DNA of 64,000 nucleotides from PALSA-612 sp046729255. Lineage in GTDB: Bacteria; Actinomycetota; Thermoleophilia; Gaiellales; Gaiellaceae. A model generated the notes under the pieces. That model was not told the origin of the DNA. It saw only the letters and a list, made by a program, of their open reading frames with translations, and ran no database searches. Position numbers and translations under genes: made by a program. Position 1 is the stretch's first letter; the number at the start of each line of letters is the position of its first letter. Below are positions 43,342-50,768 of this stretch, piece by piece. The stretch spans positions 47,602-111,601 of the forward strand of contig JBKPGF010000004.1 of the NCBI GenBank assembly GCA_046729255.1. The letters run 5' to 3'.

Positions 43342-44027
43342 CCGGCGGAGCGTACTGCGCGTCGCATGACATCGACCGGCGCGGCCAGGCCCGTCCAGCG
43401 CTCGAAGGCGGCAGCCCCCTGCCGCACGAGCGCCTCCAGCCCGTCGACGACCTCGCAGCCCGCGGCTCGTGCAGCGGCGACAAGCATCGTGTTCTGCCCG
43501 TCGTCGCGGTAGGCGAGGTCGACCACGGTCTGCTCCGCCTGCGGCTGGACGAGCAGCTCGTCCACGACCGGGGTCGCGTTGACGACGAGGTCGCAGCCCT
43601 CGGCATCCGGCGGCCAGTCGCCCCGGCGGGAGAACGTCCGCACCTCCCCGGACAGGGCCGGCCTGAGGGCCGCGGCCGCTCCACCGGCTCCGATCAGGCA
43701 CACGCGCTCCGCGTCGATCCCGCGCACGATCTCCTGGTCGGTGTTGAACCCGAGTACCCGGCCGTCGTCGAAGGTGAGGGTGTTCACCGCTTCGCCCTCG
43801 GTCTCGTCGCAGAGTGCCGCGACGGTCCGCTTGTGTGGAATCGTGACGTTGGCGCCCGCGAACCCGAGTTCCACGAGGCCGGCCACGGCCTGCTCCACAC
43901 GACCCTCGCGAACCGGCACGAGTGCGTACGACCAGTCGAGGCCGAGCTCGGCGAACGCGGCGTTCTGCATCCGCGGCGAGAGCGACTTCGCGAGCGGATA
44001 GCCGAGCAGCCCGACCAGCACTAGCAC
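43338..44027 (-). CDS. aroE: Shikimate dehydrogenase
   Basis: 229 residues, shorter than the usual 270. Reduces 3-dehydroshikimate with NADPH. Substrate site GYPLAKSLSPRMQNAAF, catalytic Lys in NVTIPHKRTV, Asp in GFNTDQE, and dinucleotide loop LIGAGGAAAALRPAL. Deletions lie mostly in the NADP-binding half, which may affect cofactor choice. Overlaps mltG by 7 bases. Confidence 0.92.
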   Translation of the reverse strand: MLVLVGLLGYPLAKSLSPRMQNAAFAELGLDWSYALVPVREGRVEQAVAGLVELGFAGANVTIPHKRTVAALCDETEGEAVNTLTFDDGRVLGFNTDQEIVRGIDAERVCLIGAGGAAAALRPALSGEVRTFSRRGDWPPDAEGCDLVVNATPVVDELLVQPQAEQTVVDLAYRDDGQNTMLVAAARAAGCEVVDGLEALVRQGAAAFERWTGLAAPVDVMRRAVRSAG

Positions 44028-44830
44028 TGCAGCCCCTCACGGCTGTACGCATCGAACTCCGCCGAGCTGGCCGTGAAGAAGTGGCTGCGGCAGTCGGGCT
44101 TGCGCACGAAGTAGAGGTAGTCGACGTCGGCCGGATGCGCAGCCGCCTGCATCGACGGGAGACCGGGGTTCGCGATCGGCGTCGGCGGGAGCCCCGGGAG
44201 CTTGCGGGTGTTGTACGGCGAGTCGGAGTTCAGGTGGCTGAGGGTGATCGGCTCCGTGGGCGGGATGTTCAAGCCGTAGCGCAGCGTCGCGTCCAGCTGG
44301 AGCGGCATTCCTGCCCGCAGGCGGTTGTAGACCACCGCCGCGACGAGGCGGCGCTCGCTCGGCACCGCGACCTCGCGCTCGATCATCGAGGCGATGATGA
44401 CCACGTCGTACGGCGTGAGGTTTTTCGACCGCGCGTAGCGCATGTCCACCTTGCGCCAGGCCTTGCGGAATGCCTCGAGCTGCCTGCCGACGAACCGCGG
44501 AGCGTGCTCGTTCGCGAAGAACGCGTACGTCGCGGGGAAGAGAAAGCCCTCGATCTGCTCGTGAGCGTCCTCGCGGAACGGTGCGGGGATGGGCGCGGCC
44601 GCCGTGGCCGCGGCATACGTGGACGACGTCATCCGCATCGTCACGTGGCGCTTGACCCGCGCGATCTCGCGCACGGCGCCGACCCGCTCCACCATCTGCG
44701 CCCGCGTGAAGCCCTCGGGAAAGACGATCCGCAGCACCTTCGGCAGAGGCTTCGCCGGTGGTGGCGGAGGCGGGTCGCCGCCGCACCCCACGAGTAGGAG
44801 CACGACGACAGCCGAGAGCCCCACTCTCAT
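44021..44830 (-). CDS. mltG: Endolytic murein transglycosylase MltG, lipoprotein form
   Basis: 269 residues. Cuts nascent glycan strands. Catalytic Glu is in IIASMIEREVAV, followed by VYNRLRAGMPLQLDATLRYGL and SPYNTRKLPGLPPTPIANPG, all hallmark. Unlike typical MltG with a membrane helix, the N-terminus is a lipoprotein signal: VVVLLLVGCGG with Cys16 as the lipidation site and then a Pro-rich tether. The usual LysM-like region is reduced. Confidence 0.92.
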   Translation of the reverse strand: MRVGLSAVVVLLLVGCGGDPPPPPPAKPLPKVLRIVFPEGFTRAQMVERVGAVREIARVKRHVTMRMTSSTYAAATAAAPIPAPFREDAHEQIEGFLFPATYAFFANEHAPRFVGRQLEAFRKAWRKVDMRYARSKNLTPYDVVIIASMIEREVAVPSERRLVAAVVYNRLRAGMPLQLDATLRYGLNIPPTEPITLSHLNSDSPYNTRKLPGLPPTPIANPGLPSMQAAAHPADVDYLYFVRKPDCRSHFFTASSAEFDAYSREGLQC

Positions 44831-45195
44831 CGGCGACTCCAGGCGAGGTAGTCGGACAAGAGGTGAGCAGCGGCCTTCGCGTCGTCGCCCTCGGCGAGGG
44901 TCGACGTGAAGCGCTCGTCGAAGAGCTCGACCGGCACTTCGAGACGAGCGCGCAGCGCCTCGACGAAACGCTCCGTCTCATGTGCCTGCTCGCCCCGCTC
45001 TCCCTTCAGCGTCAGCGGCAGCCCCACGACGACCTTCTCGGCGTCTTGCTCGGCGACGATCGCAGCAAGCTGGGCGATGCCCGAGGAGCTCCCCGCTGCC
45101 TCCACGACGGTAAGCGGTCGCGCCAGCTCACCGGTTGGGTCGGAAACGGCGACTCCGGTTCGAGCTCGACCGAAGTCGAGCGCGAGCACCCTCAC
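44827..45195 (-). CDS. ruvX: RuvX/YqgF Holliday junction resolvase-like protein
   Basis: 122 residues, RNase H fold. VLALDFGRARTGVAVSDPTG, VVGLPLTLKGERGEQA, LFDERFTS and DDAKAAAHLLSDYL are the family blocks with the acidic catalytic residues. Homologues act in 16S rRNA 5'-end processing and perhaps recombination. Overlaps alaS and mltG by 4 bases each, the classical alaS-ruvX-mltG order. Confidence 0.94.
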   Translation of the reverse strand: MRVLALDFGRARTGVAVSDPTGELARPLTVVEAAGSSSGIAQLAAIVAEQDAEKVVVGLPLTLKGERGEQAHETERFVEALRARLEVPVELFDERFTSTLAEGDDAKAAAHLLSDYLAWSRR

Positions 45196-47708
45196 GAAGT
45201 GAGAGCGCCGACGACGAGCCGCTCGGCCTCGGCGAGCGCGTCGGCGAGCTTGCCGGGGTCGGTGCCGCCGGCGCGCGCCATCGTCGGTCGCCCACCGCCG
45301 CCGCCGCCGACCACCGCTGCGGCCGCCTTCGCCACGTCGGATGCGCTCACGCGGTCGGCGACGGCCTGGTCGAAGTTGATGACGAGGTGCACGCGCCCGT
45401 CCTCAACCGAGCCGAGCACGACGGCGGCCGGCGCGTTGCGCTGCTTGAAGCGGTCCGAGAGATCGAGCAGGGCGTCCGCATCCAGGCCCTCGACGCGTTG
45501 GGCGATGACGTTGACGCCCTCGACCGGCGTCACCTCGGCATCGACGTCGACCTCCACCCGAGTTGGCGCCGCCTGCTTCTCCTTGCGAACGCGCTGCAGC
45601 TCCACCCTGAGCTCGTCCAGCTCGTGCGAGCGGCTCTGGAGATGGGCATATGCCTCACCAGATGTCACCGCCTCGATGCGTCGTACCCCCGAAGCGACCG
45701 ACCCTTCGGAGAGAACGACGAAGGGGCCGATCTCGGCCGTCCTGCCGACGTGCGTTCCTCCGCAGAGCTCCATCGAGTAGCCGGGAATCTCGATCACCCG
45801 GACGTCCTCGCCGTACTTCTCGCCGAAGAGCATCGTCGCGCCCAGGTTCCGTGCCTCCTCGAGGGGCACGACGTACGCGAGCACCGGCAGGTTCTCGAAT
45901 ACCTTCTCGTTCACGCGCCGCTCGACGGCGGCCCGGTCCTCGGACGTCAGCGCCTGACCGTGCGTGAAGTCGAAGCGAAGCTTGTCGGGACGCACGGCCG
46001 AGCCGGCCTGGCGCACGTGGTCGCCGAGCGTCTCCTGGAGCGCCTTGTGCAGGAGATGCGTTGCCGTGTGATTCGCCATCGTCGGGAAGCGGTGGCTCCA
46101 CGGGACGACCGCGCGGACACGGTCGCCGACGGCGAAGCCCTCGCCCTCGAAGAGCAGGGTCTGATCGTCACCGGCGCGCGCGGCGCCCACGAGCTCTGCC
46201 CGCGCTCCCGTCTCCTCGTGCTCGATGAACCCCGTGTCGGAGACCTGCCCGCCGCCCTCGGCATAGAACGGCGATTCGTGCAGCTTCGCGCGGAAGCGGC
46301 CGTCCTCGTCCGGCTCGAGCGCGGCGATGGCGGTCAGCACCTCCGTCTTCTCGTAGCCCACAAACTCGGCCCTTGCTCCTTCGAGAGCGCGCACGGCCTC
46401 GACGGCGGCTCCACGTGAGATCTCTCGGTGCTCGTCCATGAACGCGCGGTAGCCGTCGACGTCGACGGGCTGGCCACGCTCCTCCGCGAGCTCGACGGTG
46501 AGCTCGAGGGGGAAGCCGTACGTCGCAGCGAGGGTGAACGCATCCTCGGCCGAGACGGCGCCCTTCGAGGCGAGCTCGTCGAAGAGCTTCATACCGCGCT
46601 CCAGCGTCTCCCCGAACCGCTCTTCCTCGGCCTTGATCTCCCGCACGATCGTCTCCGCCGCCCGGGGTAGCTCGGGATACGCGTCGCCCAGCTGCTCCAC
46701 CACGACGACGGGCAATCGCCACATGTCCTCGAGCCCGACGCGGCGGGCTTGCACCACCGCGCGCCGGATGATTCGTCTCAGGACGTAACCGCGCCCCTCG
46801 TTCGAGGGCGTAACGCCGTCTCCCACGAGGAACGTCATCCCACGGCCATGGTCGGCGAGGATCCGGTGGGCCTTCGTCGAGGCCGGCGAATCGCCGTACG
46901 ACACGCCCGACTCCGCCGCGATCCACTCCATGATCCGCTGGTAGCCATCGGTCTCGTAGACCGAGCGGACGTCCTGGAGGATGGCCGCGCCGCGCTCGAG
47001 GCCAAGCCCCGTATCGATGTTCTGTGTGGGCAGAGGCGTCAGCGTGCCGTCGATGTGCTGCTCGTACTCCATGAACACGAGGTTCCAGAACTCCCAGAAG
47101 CGATCGCACCGCGCACAGGCCGGAGCGCAGTCGGGCTCGCCGCACCCGTACTCTTCGCCCCAGTCGTAGTAGATCTCCGAGTCAGGGCCGCACGGTCCCG
47201 GACCGCCGACCGACCAGAAGTTCTCGACCGTCGGCAGGGGCACGATGCGCTCCGCCGGCATCCCTGCCCGCTGCCAGAGCTCGATCGCCACCTCGTCCGG
47301 ACCGAGCTTGAGCTGCGGGTCCCCGGCGTGGACGGTCGCCCAGACGCGGTCCCAGTCGAGCTTCATGTAGTCGAGAATGAACTCCCGCGCGAACTCGATT
47401 GCGCCTTCCTTGAAGTACTGGCCGAACGAGAAGTTCCCAAGCATCTCGAACAACGTCAGGTGGTGGCTGTCGAGGCCCACCTCGTCGATGTCCTGCGTGC
47501 GGAAGCTCTTCTGGGAGGTCGTCAGCAGCTGCGCGGGCGGCTGCTCCAGGCCCAGGAAGTACGGCATCATCGGCTGCATCCCGGCCGTCGTCAGCAACGT
47601 GGTGCGGTCGTCGGCACGTGGAACCAGCGACGCAGAGGGGCACCGGAGATGACCCCTCTCCTCGAAGAAGGACAGGAAACCTTCGCGCAGCTCGGCGCTC
47701 GTCCGCAT
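45192..47708 (-). CDS. alaS: Alanine--tRNA ligase
   Basis: 838 residues from ATG 47708. Class II core with RPSASLVPR-like opening (CPSASLVPRADDRTTLLTTAGMQPM), a Cys-rich zinc segment (CGEPDCAPACARCDRFWEFWN, about 181-200), the editing domain with HTATHLLHKAL and CGGTHVGRTAEIG, and the C-terminal oligomerisation part with GGGGGGRPTMARAGGTD. First gene of the cluster that runs through aromatic and fatty-acid genes to ispA. Confidence 0.97.
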   Translation of the reverse strand: MRTSAELREGFLSFFEERGHLRCPSASLVPRADDRTTLLTTAGMQPMMPYFLGLEQPPAQLLTTSQKSFRTQDIDEVGLDSHHLTLFEMLGNFSFGQYFKEGAIEFAREFILDYMKLDWDRVWATVHAGDPQLKLGPDEVAIELWQRAGMPAERIVPLPTVENFWSVGGPGPCGPDSEIYYDWGEEYGCGEPDCAPACARCDRFWEFWNLVFMEYEQHIDGTLTPLPTQNIDTGLGLERGAAILQDVRSVYETDGYQRIMEWIAAESGVSYGDSPASTKAHRILADHGRGMTFLVGDGVTPSNEGRGYVLRRIIRRAVVQARRVGLEDMWRLPVVVVEQLGDAYPELPRAAETIVREIKAEEERFGETLERGMKLFDELASKGAVSAEDAFTLAATYGFPLELTVELAEERGQPVDVDGYRAFMDEHREISRGAAVEAVRALEGARAEFVGYEKTEVLTAIAALEPDEDGRFRAKLHESPFYAEGGGQVSDTGFIEHEETGARAELVGAARAGDDQTLLFEGEGFAVGDRVRAVVPWSHRFPTMANHTATHLLHKALQETLGDHVRQAGSAVRPDKLRFDFTHGQALTSEDRAAVERRVNEKVFENLPVLAYVVPLEEARNLGATMLFGEKYGEDVRVIEIPGYSMELCGGTHVGRTAEIGPFVVLSEGSVASGVRRIEAVTSGEAYAHLQSRSHELDELRVELQRVRKEKQAAPTRVEVDVDAEVTPVEGVNVIAQRVEGLDADALLDLSDRFKQRNAPAAVVLGSVEDGRVHLVINFDQAVADRVSASDVAKAAAAVVGGGGGGRPTMARAGGTDPGKLADALAEAERLVVGALTS

Positions 47709-47728
47709 GGCGTCGATTGTGCCCGACG

Positions 47729-48190
47729 CTAGTACTTGTCGGCGGCCGCGACTTCCTCGGCCAGGTCGTGCTCGCGGCGGGCGGCGGCGTCGCGCGCCGT
47801 CTCCATCGCATCGTCGAGGTCCCGACCGGACCAAAGGGACGACACACCGCTACGCAACCCCGCGATCAGCCCGGCGAGCTTCGTCACGGGGTACGTGACA
47901 GCGCCGGTGACGGTCCGGACGGCCGTGTCAGCAGCCTGAACGGCGGCTAGCGCGCTGTCGGTCGCGACATCGACCTTGTCGAGTTCGCGGTTCACCTTGT
48001 CGAGCGTCTCCCCACCTCTCGAGATCACGGGGAGCAGCTCCGCCTCCGTGTGCTCGATCGTCTTCGTCGTCTGGCCGAGCATCTCGCCGAGCCGGAAGAG
48101 CGCGTACAGCAACCCTACGCCGGCAAGGCAGAGGAATGCCGCGAGGGCGATCCACGCAAAGTCCGACGCGGTGTAGTCAGCGAGGACCAC
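47729..48190 (-). CDS. DUF948 family membrane-anchored protein
   Basis: 153 residues. One N-terminal membrane helix (about 10-33) followed by a long charged helix (RLGEMLGQTTKTIEHTEAELLPVISRGGETLDKVNREL) typical of DUF948, and a C-terminal Arg/Ala-rich tail. Function unknown; the gene often lies just upstream of alaS in actinobacteria, as here. Likely an inner-membrane coiled-coil protein. Confidence 0.8.
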   Translation of the reverse strand: MVLADYTASDFAWIALAAFLCLAGVGLLYALFRLGEMLGQTTKTIEHTEAELLPVISRGGETLDKVNRELDKVDVATDSALAAVQAADTAVRTVTGAVTYPVTKLAGLIAGLRSGVSSLWSGRDLDDAMETARDAAARREHDLAEEVAAADKY

Positions 48191-48200
48191 GAGGGTGATG

Positions 48201-49457
48201 TTACGCGCTTTCCGGCAGGATCAAACCGGCGCCCACGACGGCATCGTCCTCGTAGAGCGCGGCCGTCTGGCCCGGCGCGACGGCGTACGCCGGCTCGTCG
48301 AGATCGAGCCGGAAGCCCTGCGGCGTCGTAACGACGCGGGCGGGTACGGCTGGTGACCGGTAGCGGAGCTTCGCGTCCGCCCGCTCCACAGGCACGTGGA
48401 GGCGGCCGCGCGCGTGCACTGTGCCGCAGGCGAGCGCGTCGCGCGGGCCCGCGACGACGGTGTTCGAGCCCGGCACGGTCTTGAGCGCATAGAGCGGCTC
48501 CCGGCCGGCGACGCCCAGACCGCGGCGCTGGCCCGGCGTGAAGCGCCAGTGGCCTCTATGACGGCCGAGCACGCGGCCCGAAACGTCGACGACGGGCCCG
48601 TCGGCGGAACGCACCCCCCGCCGCTCGAGGAACGCGCGGTAGTCGTCTCCTCCGAGAAAGCACGCCTCCTGGCTCTCGGGGCGACCAGCAGCGGCCAGCC
48701 CCGCGCGGGCCGCCTCGGTCCTCGTCTCGGCCTTCGTCTGCGCCCCCAGCGGGAACCAGAGGCGCGGGAGCACGCCTGGATCGAGCCCGGCGAGCATGTA
48801 CGACTGGTCCTTCTCGGCGGCGGCCGCGCGCGCGAGCAAGAGCCTTCCCCTATGGCGCGACGTGCGGGCGTAGTGGCCGGTGGCGACGCGGGCGGCTCCG
48901 GCACGATCGGCGAACGCGAGCAGCTCACCGAACCGAAATGCCCCGTTGCAACGAATACACGGGTTGGGCGTCTCTCCGCCCTCGTAGGCAAGGACGAACG
49001 GATCGACGACGGCCCGCAGGAACTCCTCGCGCAGGTCGAGCGTCACGTGCGGGAGCCCGAGCCCGTGACATGTCCGGCGCGCCGCGCGAACGGCGTTCGG
49101 CGAGCAGCACGCGCGCTCCGTCTGCGGAGACTTCGGGTCGATCCAGAGCCGCAGCGTGACGCCGATCGCGTGTGGGCCGGCCCGCAGGAGGGCGACGGCG
49201 CTGTCCACGCCCCCGCTCATTGCCACCGCCACGCGCTCGTGGTCCGGAGCTGCGGTAAACGCAGGGCCGAGCCCGGCCGCGAGCGCCTCGATCACGAGCT
49301 CGTCCCCGTCGACAGCGGCGGCCTCGAGCAGCGTCAGCCCGGTGAGCCGCTCGGAGAGGCCGTCGGCATCGGCGTCGACGATGCGCTCGTCCCGTACGCG
49401 AAGGCGGACGGCCGCCCACTCGCCGTTTCGCGACGCGTCCCCGAAGAGCTCCTTCAT
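48201..49457 (-). CDS. mnmA: tRNA 2-thiouridylase MnmA with N-terminal extra domain
   Basis: 418 residues. Thiolates U34 of Lys, Glu and Gln tRNAs. PP-loop AMSGGVDSAVAL (79-90), catalytic Cys pair as NPCIRCN and SQEACFLG, HYART and the C-terminal beta barrel are intact. The first ~68 residues precede the usual start and resemble a NifU-like scaffold domain (RLRVRDERIVDADADGL, LTLLEAAAVDGDELVIEALAAGLGP) but without its cysteines. ATG start with TAGCCT six bases upstream, overlapping the stop TAG of the previous gene. Confidence 0.93.
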   Translation of the reverse strand: MKELFGDASRNGEWAAVRLRVRDERIVDADADGLSERLTGLTLLEAAAVDGDELVIEALAAGLGPAFTAAPDHERVAVAMSGGVDSAVALLRAGPHAIGVTLRLWIDPKSPQTERACCSPNAVRAARRTCHGLGLPHVTLDLREEFLRAVVDPFVLAYEGGETPNPCIRCNGAFRFGELLAFADRAGAARVATGHYARTSRHRGRLLLARAAAAEKDQSYMLAGLDPGVLPRLWFPLGAQTKAETRTEAARAGLAAAGRPESQEACFLGGDDYRAFLERRGVRSADGPVVDVSGRVLGRHRGHWRFTPGQRRGLGVAGREPLYALKTVPGSNTVVAGPRDALACGTVHARGRLHVPVERADAKLRYRSPAVPARVVTTPQGFRLDLDEPAYAVAPGQTAALYEDDAVVGAGLILPESA

Positions 49458-49463
49458 GAGCTC

Positions 49464-49469
49464 AGGCTA
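49464..49469 (-). promoter_or_regulatory. Candidate -10 for mnmA, overlapping the upstream stop codon
   Basis: TAGCCT on the minus strand, six bases before the mnmA ATG; its TAG is the stop of the SnoaL-like gene. Confidence 0.4.
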
Positions 49470-49859
49470 GCCGGAGAGAACCCGTGCGCGATGCGCCGCC
49501 GAGTACACGTCCTTGCGCAGGATCTTCCCGTCCTCGAACGGAAAAATGTCGACGCCGTCCCACTCGAGGCGCTCGCCCGTGTCCTGGCGCGTCGCGGTCG
49601 CCGTCCACTCCGACACGACGAGCCCGTCGCGTGCGTAGAGGCGGCGCGAGCTGAATCGCAAATCGGGCCAGTTCTCGAAGATCGAGGCGATGTGTGCCCG
49701 AACGTCGTCTCCCTCGGCGCGTTCGCCCGCGGTGTGGTTCTCGAACACCATGTCGGGTGCGTGCAGGGCGACGATCGCGTCAACGTCCTGCCCGTTCCAC
49801 GCGTCGTCGTAGCGCGCGATCACGTCCTCGAGCGCGGCTGCGGAATCCGCGTCGGTCAA
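49467..49859 (-). CDS. SnoaL-like (NTF2 fold) protein
   Basis: 130 residues. ALEDVIARYDDAWNGQDVDAIVALHAPDMVFENH and the later VSEWTATATR...DIFPFEDGKILRKDVY fit the SnoaL/NTF2-like fold of polyketide cyclase-type proteins. Start is TTG 49859; no Shine-Dalgarno seen. Ligand or reaction unknown. Confidence 0.8.
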   Translation of the reverse strand: MTDADSAAALEDVIARYDDAWNGQDVDAIVALHAPDMVFENHTAGERAEGDDVRAHIASIFENWPDLRFSSRRLYARDGLVVSEWTATATRQDTGERLEWDGVDIFPFEDGKILRKDVYSAAHRARVLSG

Positions 49860-49873
49860 CGGGCAAATGCGGC

Positions 49874-49897
49874 GGGGACAGGATTCATCCTGTCCCC
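49874..49897. repeat. REP-like perfect palindrome
   Basis: GGGGACAGGAT, a TC loop, and the exact complement (11-bp stem) just upstream of the SnoaL-like gene, in a 217-base gene-free stretch (49860-50076). The rest of that stretch holds smaller hairpins (CCTGG/CCAGG, GCCGG/CCGGC) but no gene I can support. Such palindromes resemble those mobilised by REP-associated tyrosine transposases. Confidence 0.55.
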
Positions 49898-50076
49898 GAC
49901 CCAGTCTCTATGTGCTCCACCCTGCCGCTGACCACCCCTCCGTGCGAACCTGGACACGCCAGGTGGGTGCCTTGCGGACTGCCGGGGATGCCGGCTTCCG
50001 ACGCGGGCTCCCTCGCTATTGGTGTTGGTTCCAATTGGTCGAGGCGGCCACGTACAGGGTCGAGCACCCGTTCAGC

Positions 50077-50499
50077 CTAGCGCGTGAATGCCCAGCGAAG
50101 CTCGCGCACTCCTTCGAGGCCGAGCCGCCTTGCGAGTCGAGGAGTGAGATCGAGCTGGCGGCCCTGGCCAACCGGTACATGGCCCACGACCTGGGTCAAC
50201 GCCTGACGCCCGCCGTACTCGACGAAGACCTCAGCCCCGCACGGCAGGGTCGGATGGAGGACGCCCTGTGTCCGCGGGAGGACGGCCCACTCGCAGCCCG
50301 ACCGTCGGCCCGCTCGCGGAGCCGCGGGCGCAACCCCCGCCAGGACCGTCGACCACCCGCTCCCCAGGCCCACAGCCGGCCCGGGAAGGGCGGACGGCGA
50401 CGAATCTCGACCGGCCTGGGACAGCGCTGTCCCGAACACACCGGCGAGCAGGGCGGCTGCGGCCAGCGCGACGAAGCGCTGCGCGAGCACAGGCGTCAC
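50077..50499 (-). CDS. Exported DPBB (RlpA-like) domain protein
   Basis: 140 residues from GTG 50499, overlapping the upstream gene by 4 bases. N-terminal signal peptide (LAQRFVALAAAALLAGVFGTALS). The C-terminal 70 residues fit the double-psi beta barrel of RlpA/3D proteins: GVLHPTLPCGAEVFVEYGG, then LTQVVGHVPVGQGRQLDLTPRLARRLGLEGVRELRW. Where RlpA enzymes have VDRGP with the catalytic Asp, this one has VGHVP. Probably a cell-wall binding protein rather than an active transglycosylase. Confidence 0.65.
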   Translation of the reverse strand: MTPVLAQRFVALAAAALLAGVFGTALSQAGRDSSPSALPGPAVGLGSGWSTVLAGVAPAAPRAGRRSGCEWAVLPRTQGVLHPTLPCGAEVFVEYGGRQALTQVVGHVPVGQGRQLDLTPRLARRLGLEGVRELRWAFTR

Positions 50500-50768
50500 C
50501 GTTCGTCGTCCTCCGGCATGGGCGCGAGGATCTCCTCGATGTCCCACGACGTCTGCTCCTCGGGCGAGGTCTCGGCCGCGGCGACCGGCGGTTCCTCGGT
50601 CGCCGTCTCGCTCCGCCACGCGAGCCACTCGACAAGCGCGACGAGGACCCAGCCGACAACCATTACCGCGACGATCCACTGCGTCTCGAGCTCCGCCAGT
50701 CCCGCGGCCAGCGCCAGCAGTGCGAGGAACCCGACCTCCACTGCGAAGCGAAGGCCGAACCCGCTCAT
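50496..50768 (-). CDS. Small two-helix membrane protein
   Basis: 90 residues. Two hydrophobic helices (about 8-26 and 31-51) and an acidic cytoplasmic tail (ETATEEPPVAAAETSPEEQ to PEDDER). No known family recognised. Overlaps aspS and the DPBB gene by 4 bases each, so the three are coupled. Confidence 0.7.
   Translation of the reverse strand: MSGFGLRFAVEVGFLALLALAAGLAELETQWIVAVMVVGWVLVALVEWLAWRSETATEEPPVAAAETSPEEQTSWDIEEILAPMPEDDER

Noticed and set aside
49885..50067. 60-codon minus-strand frame and hairpins in the gap, considered as a group II intron end or structured RNA
   Set aside because: Some phrases (GGTTCGCACGGAGGGG) recall mobile-intron ends, but I could not build a domain V fold and there is no reverse transcriptase; support is too weak.
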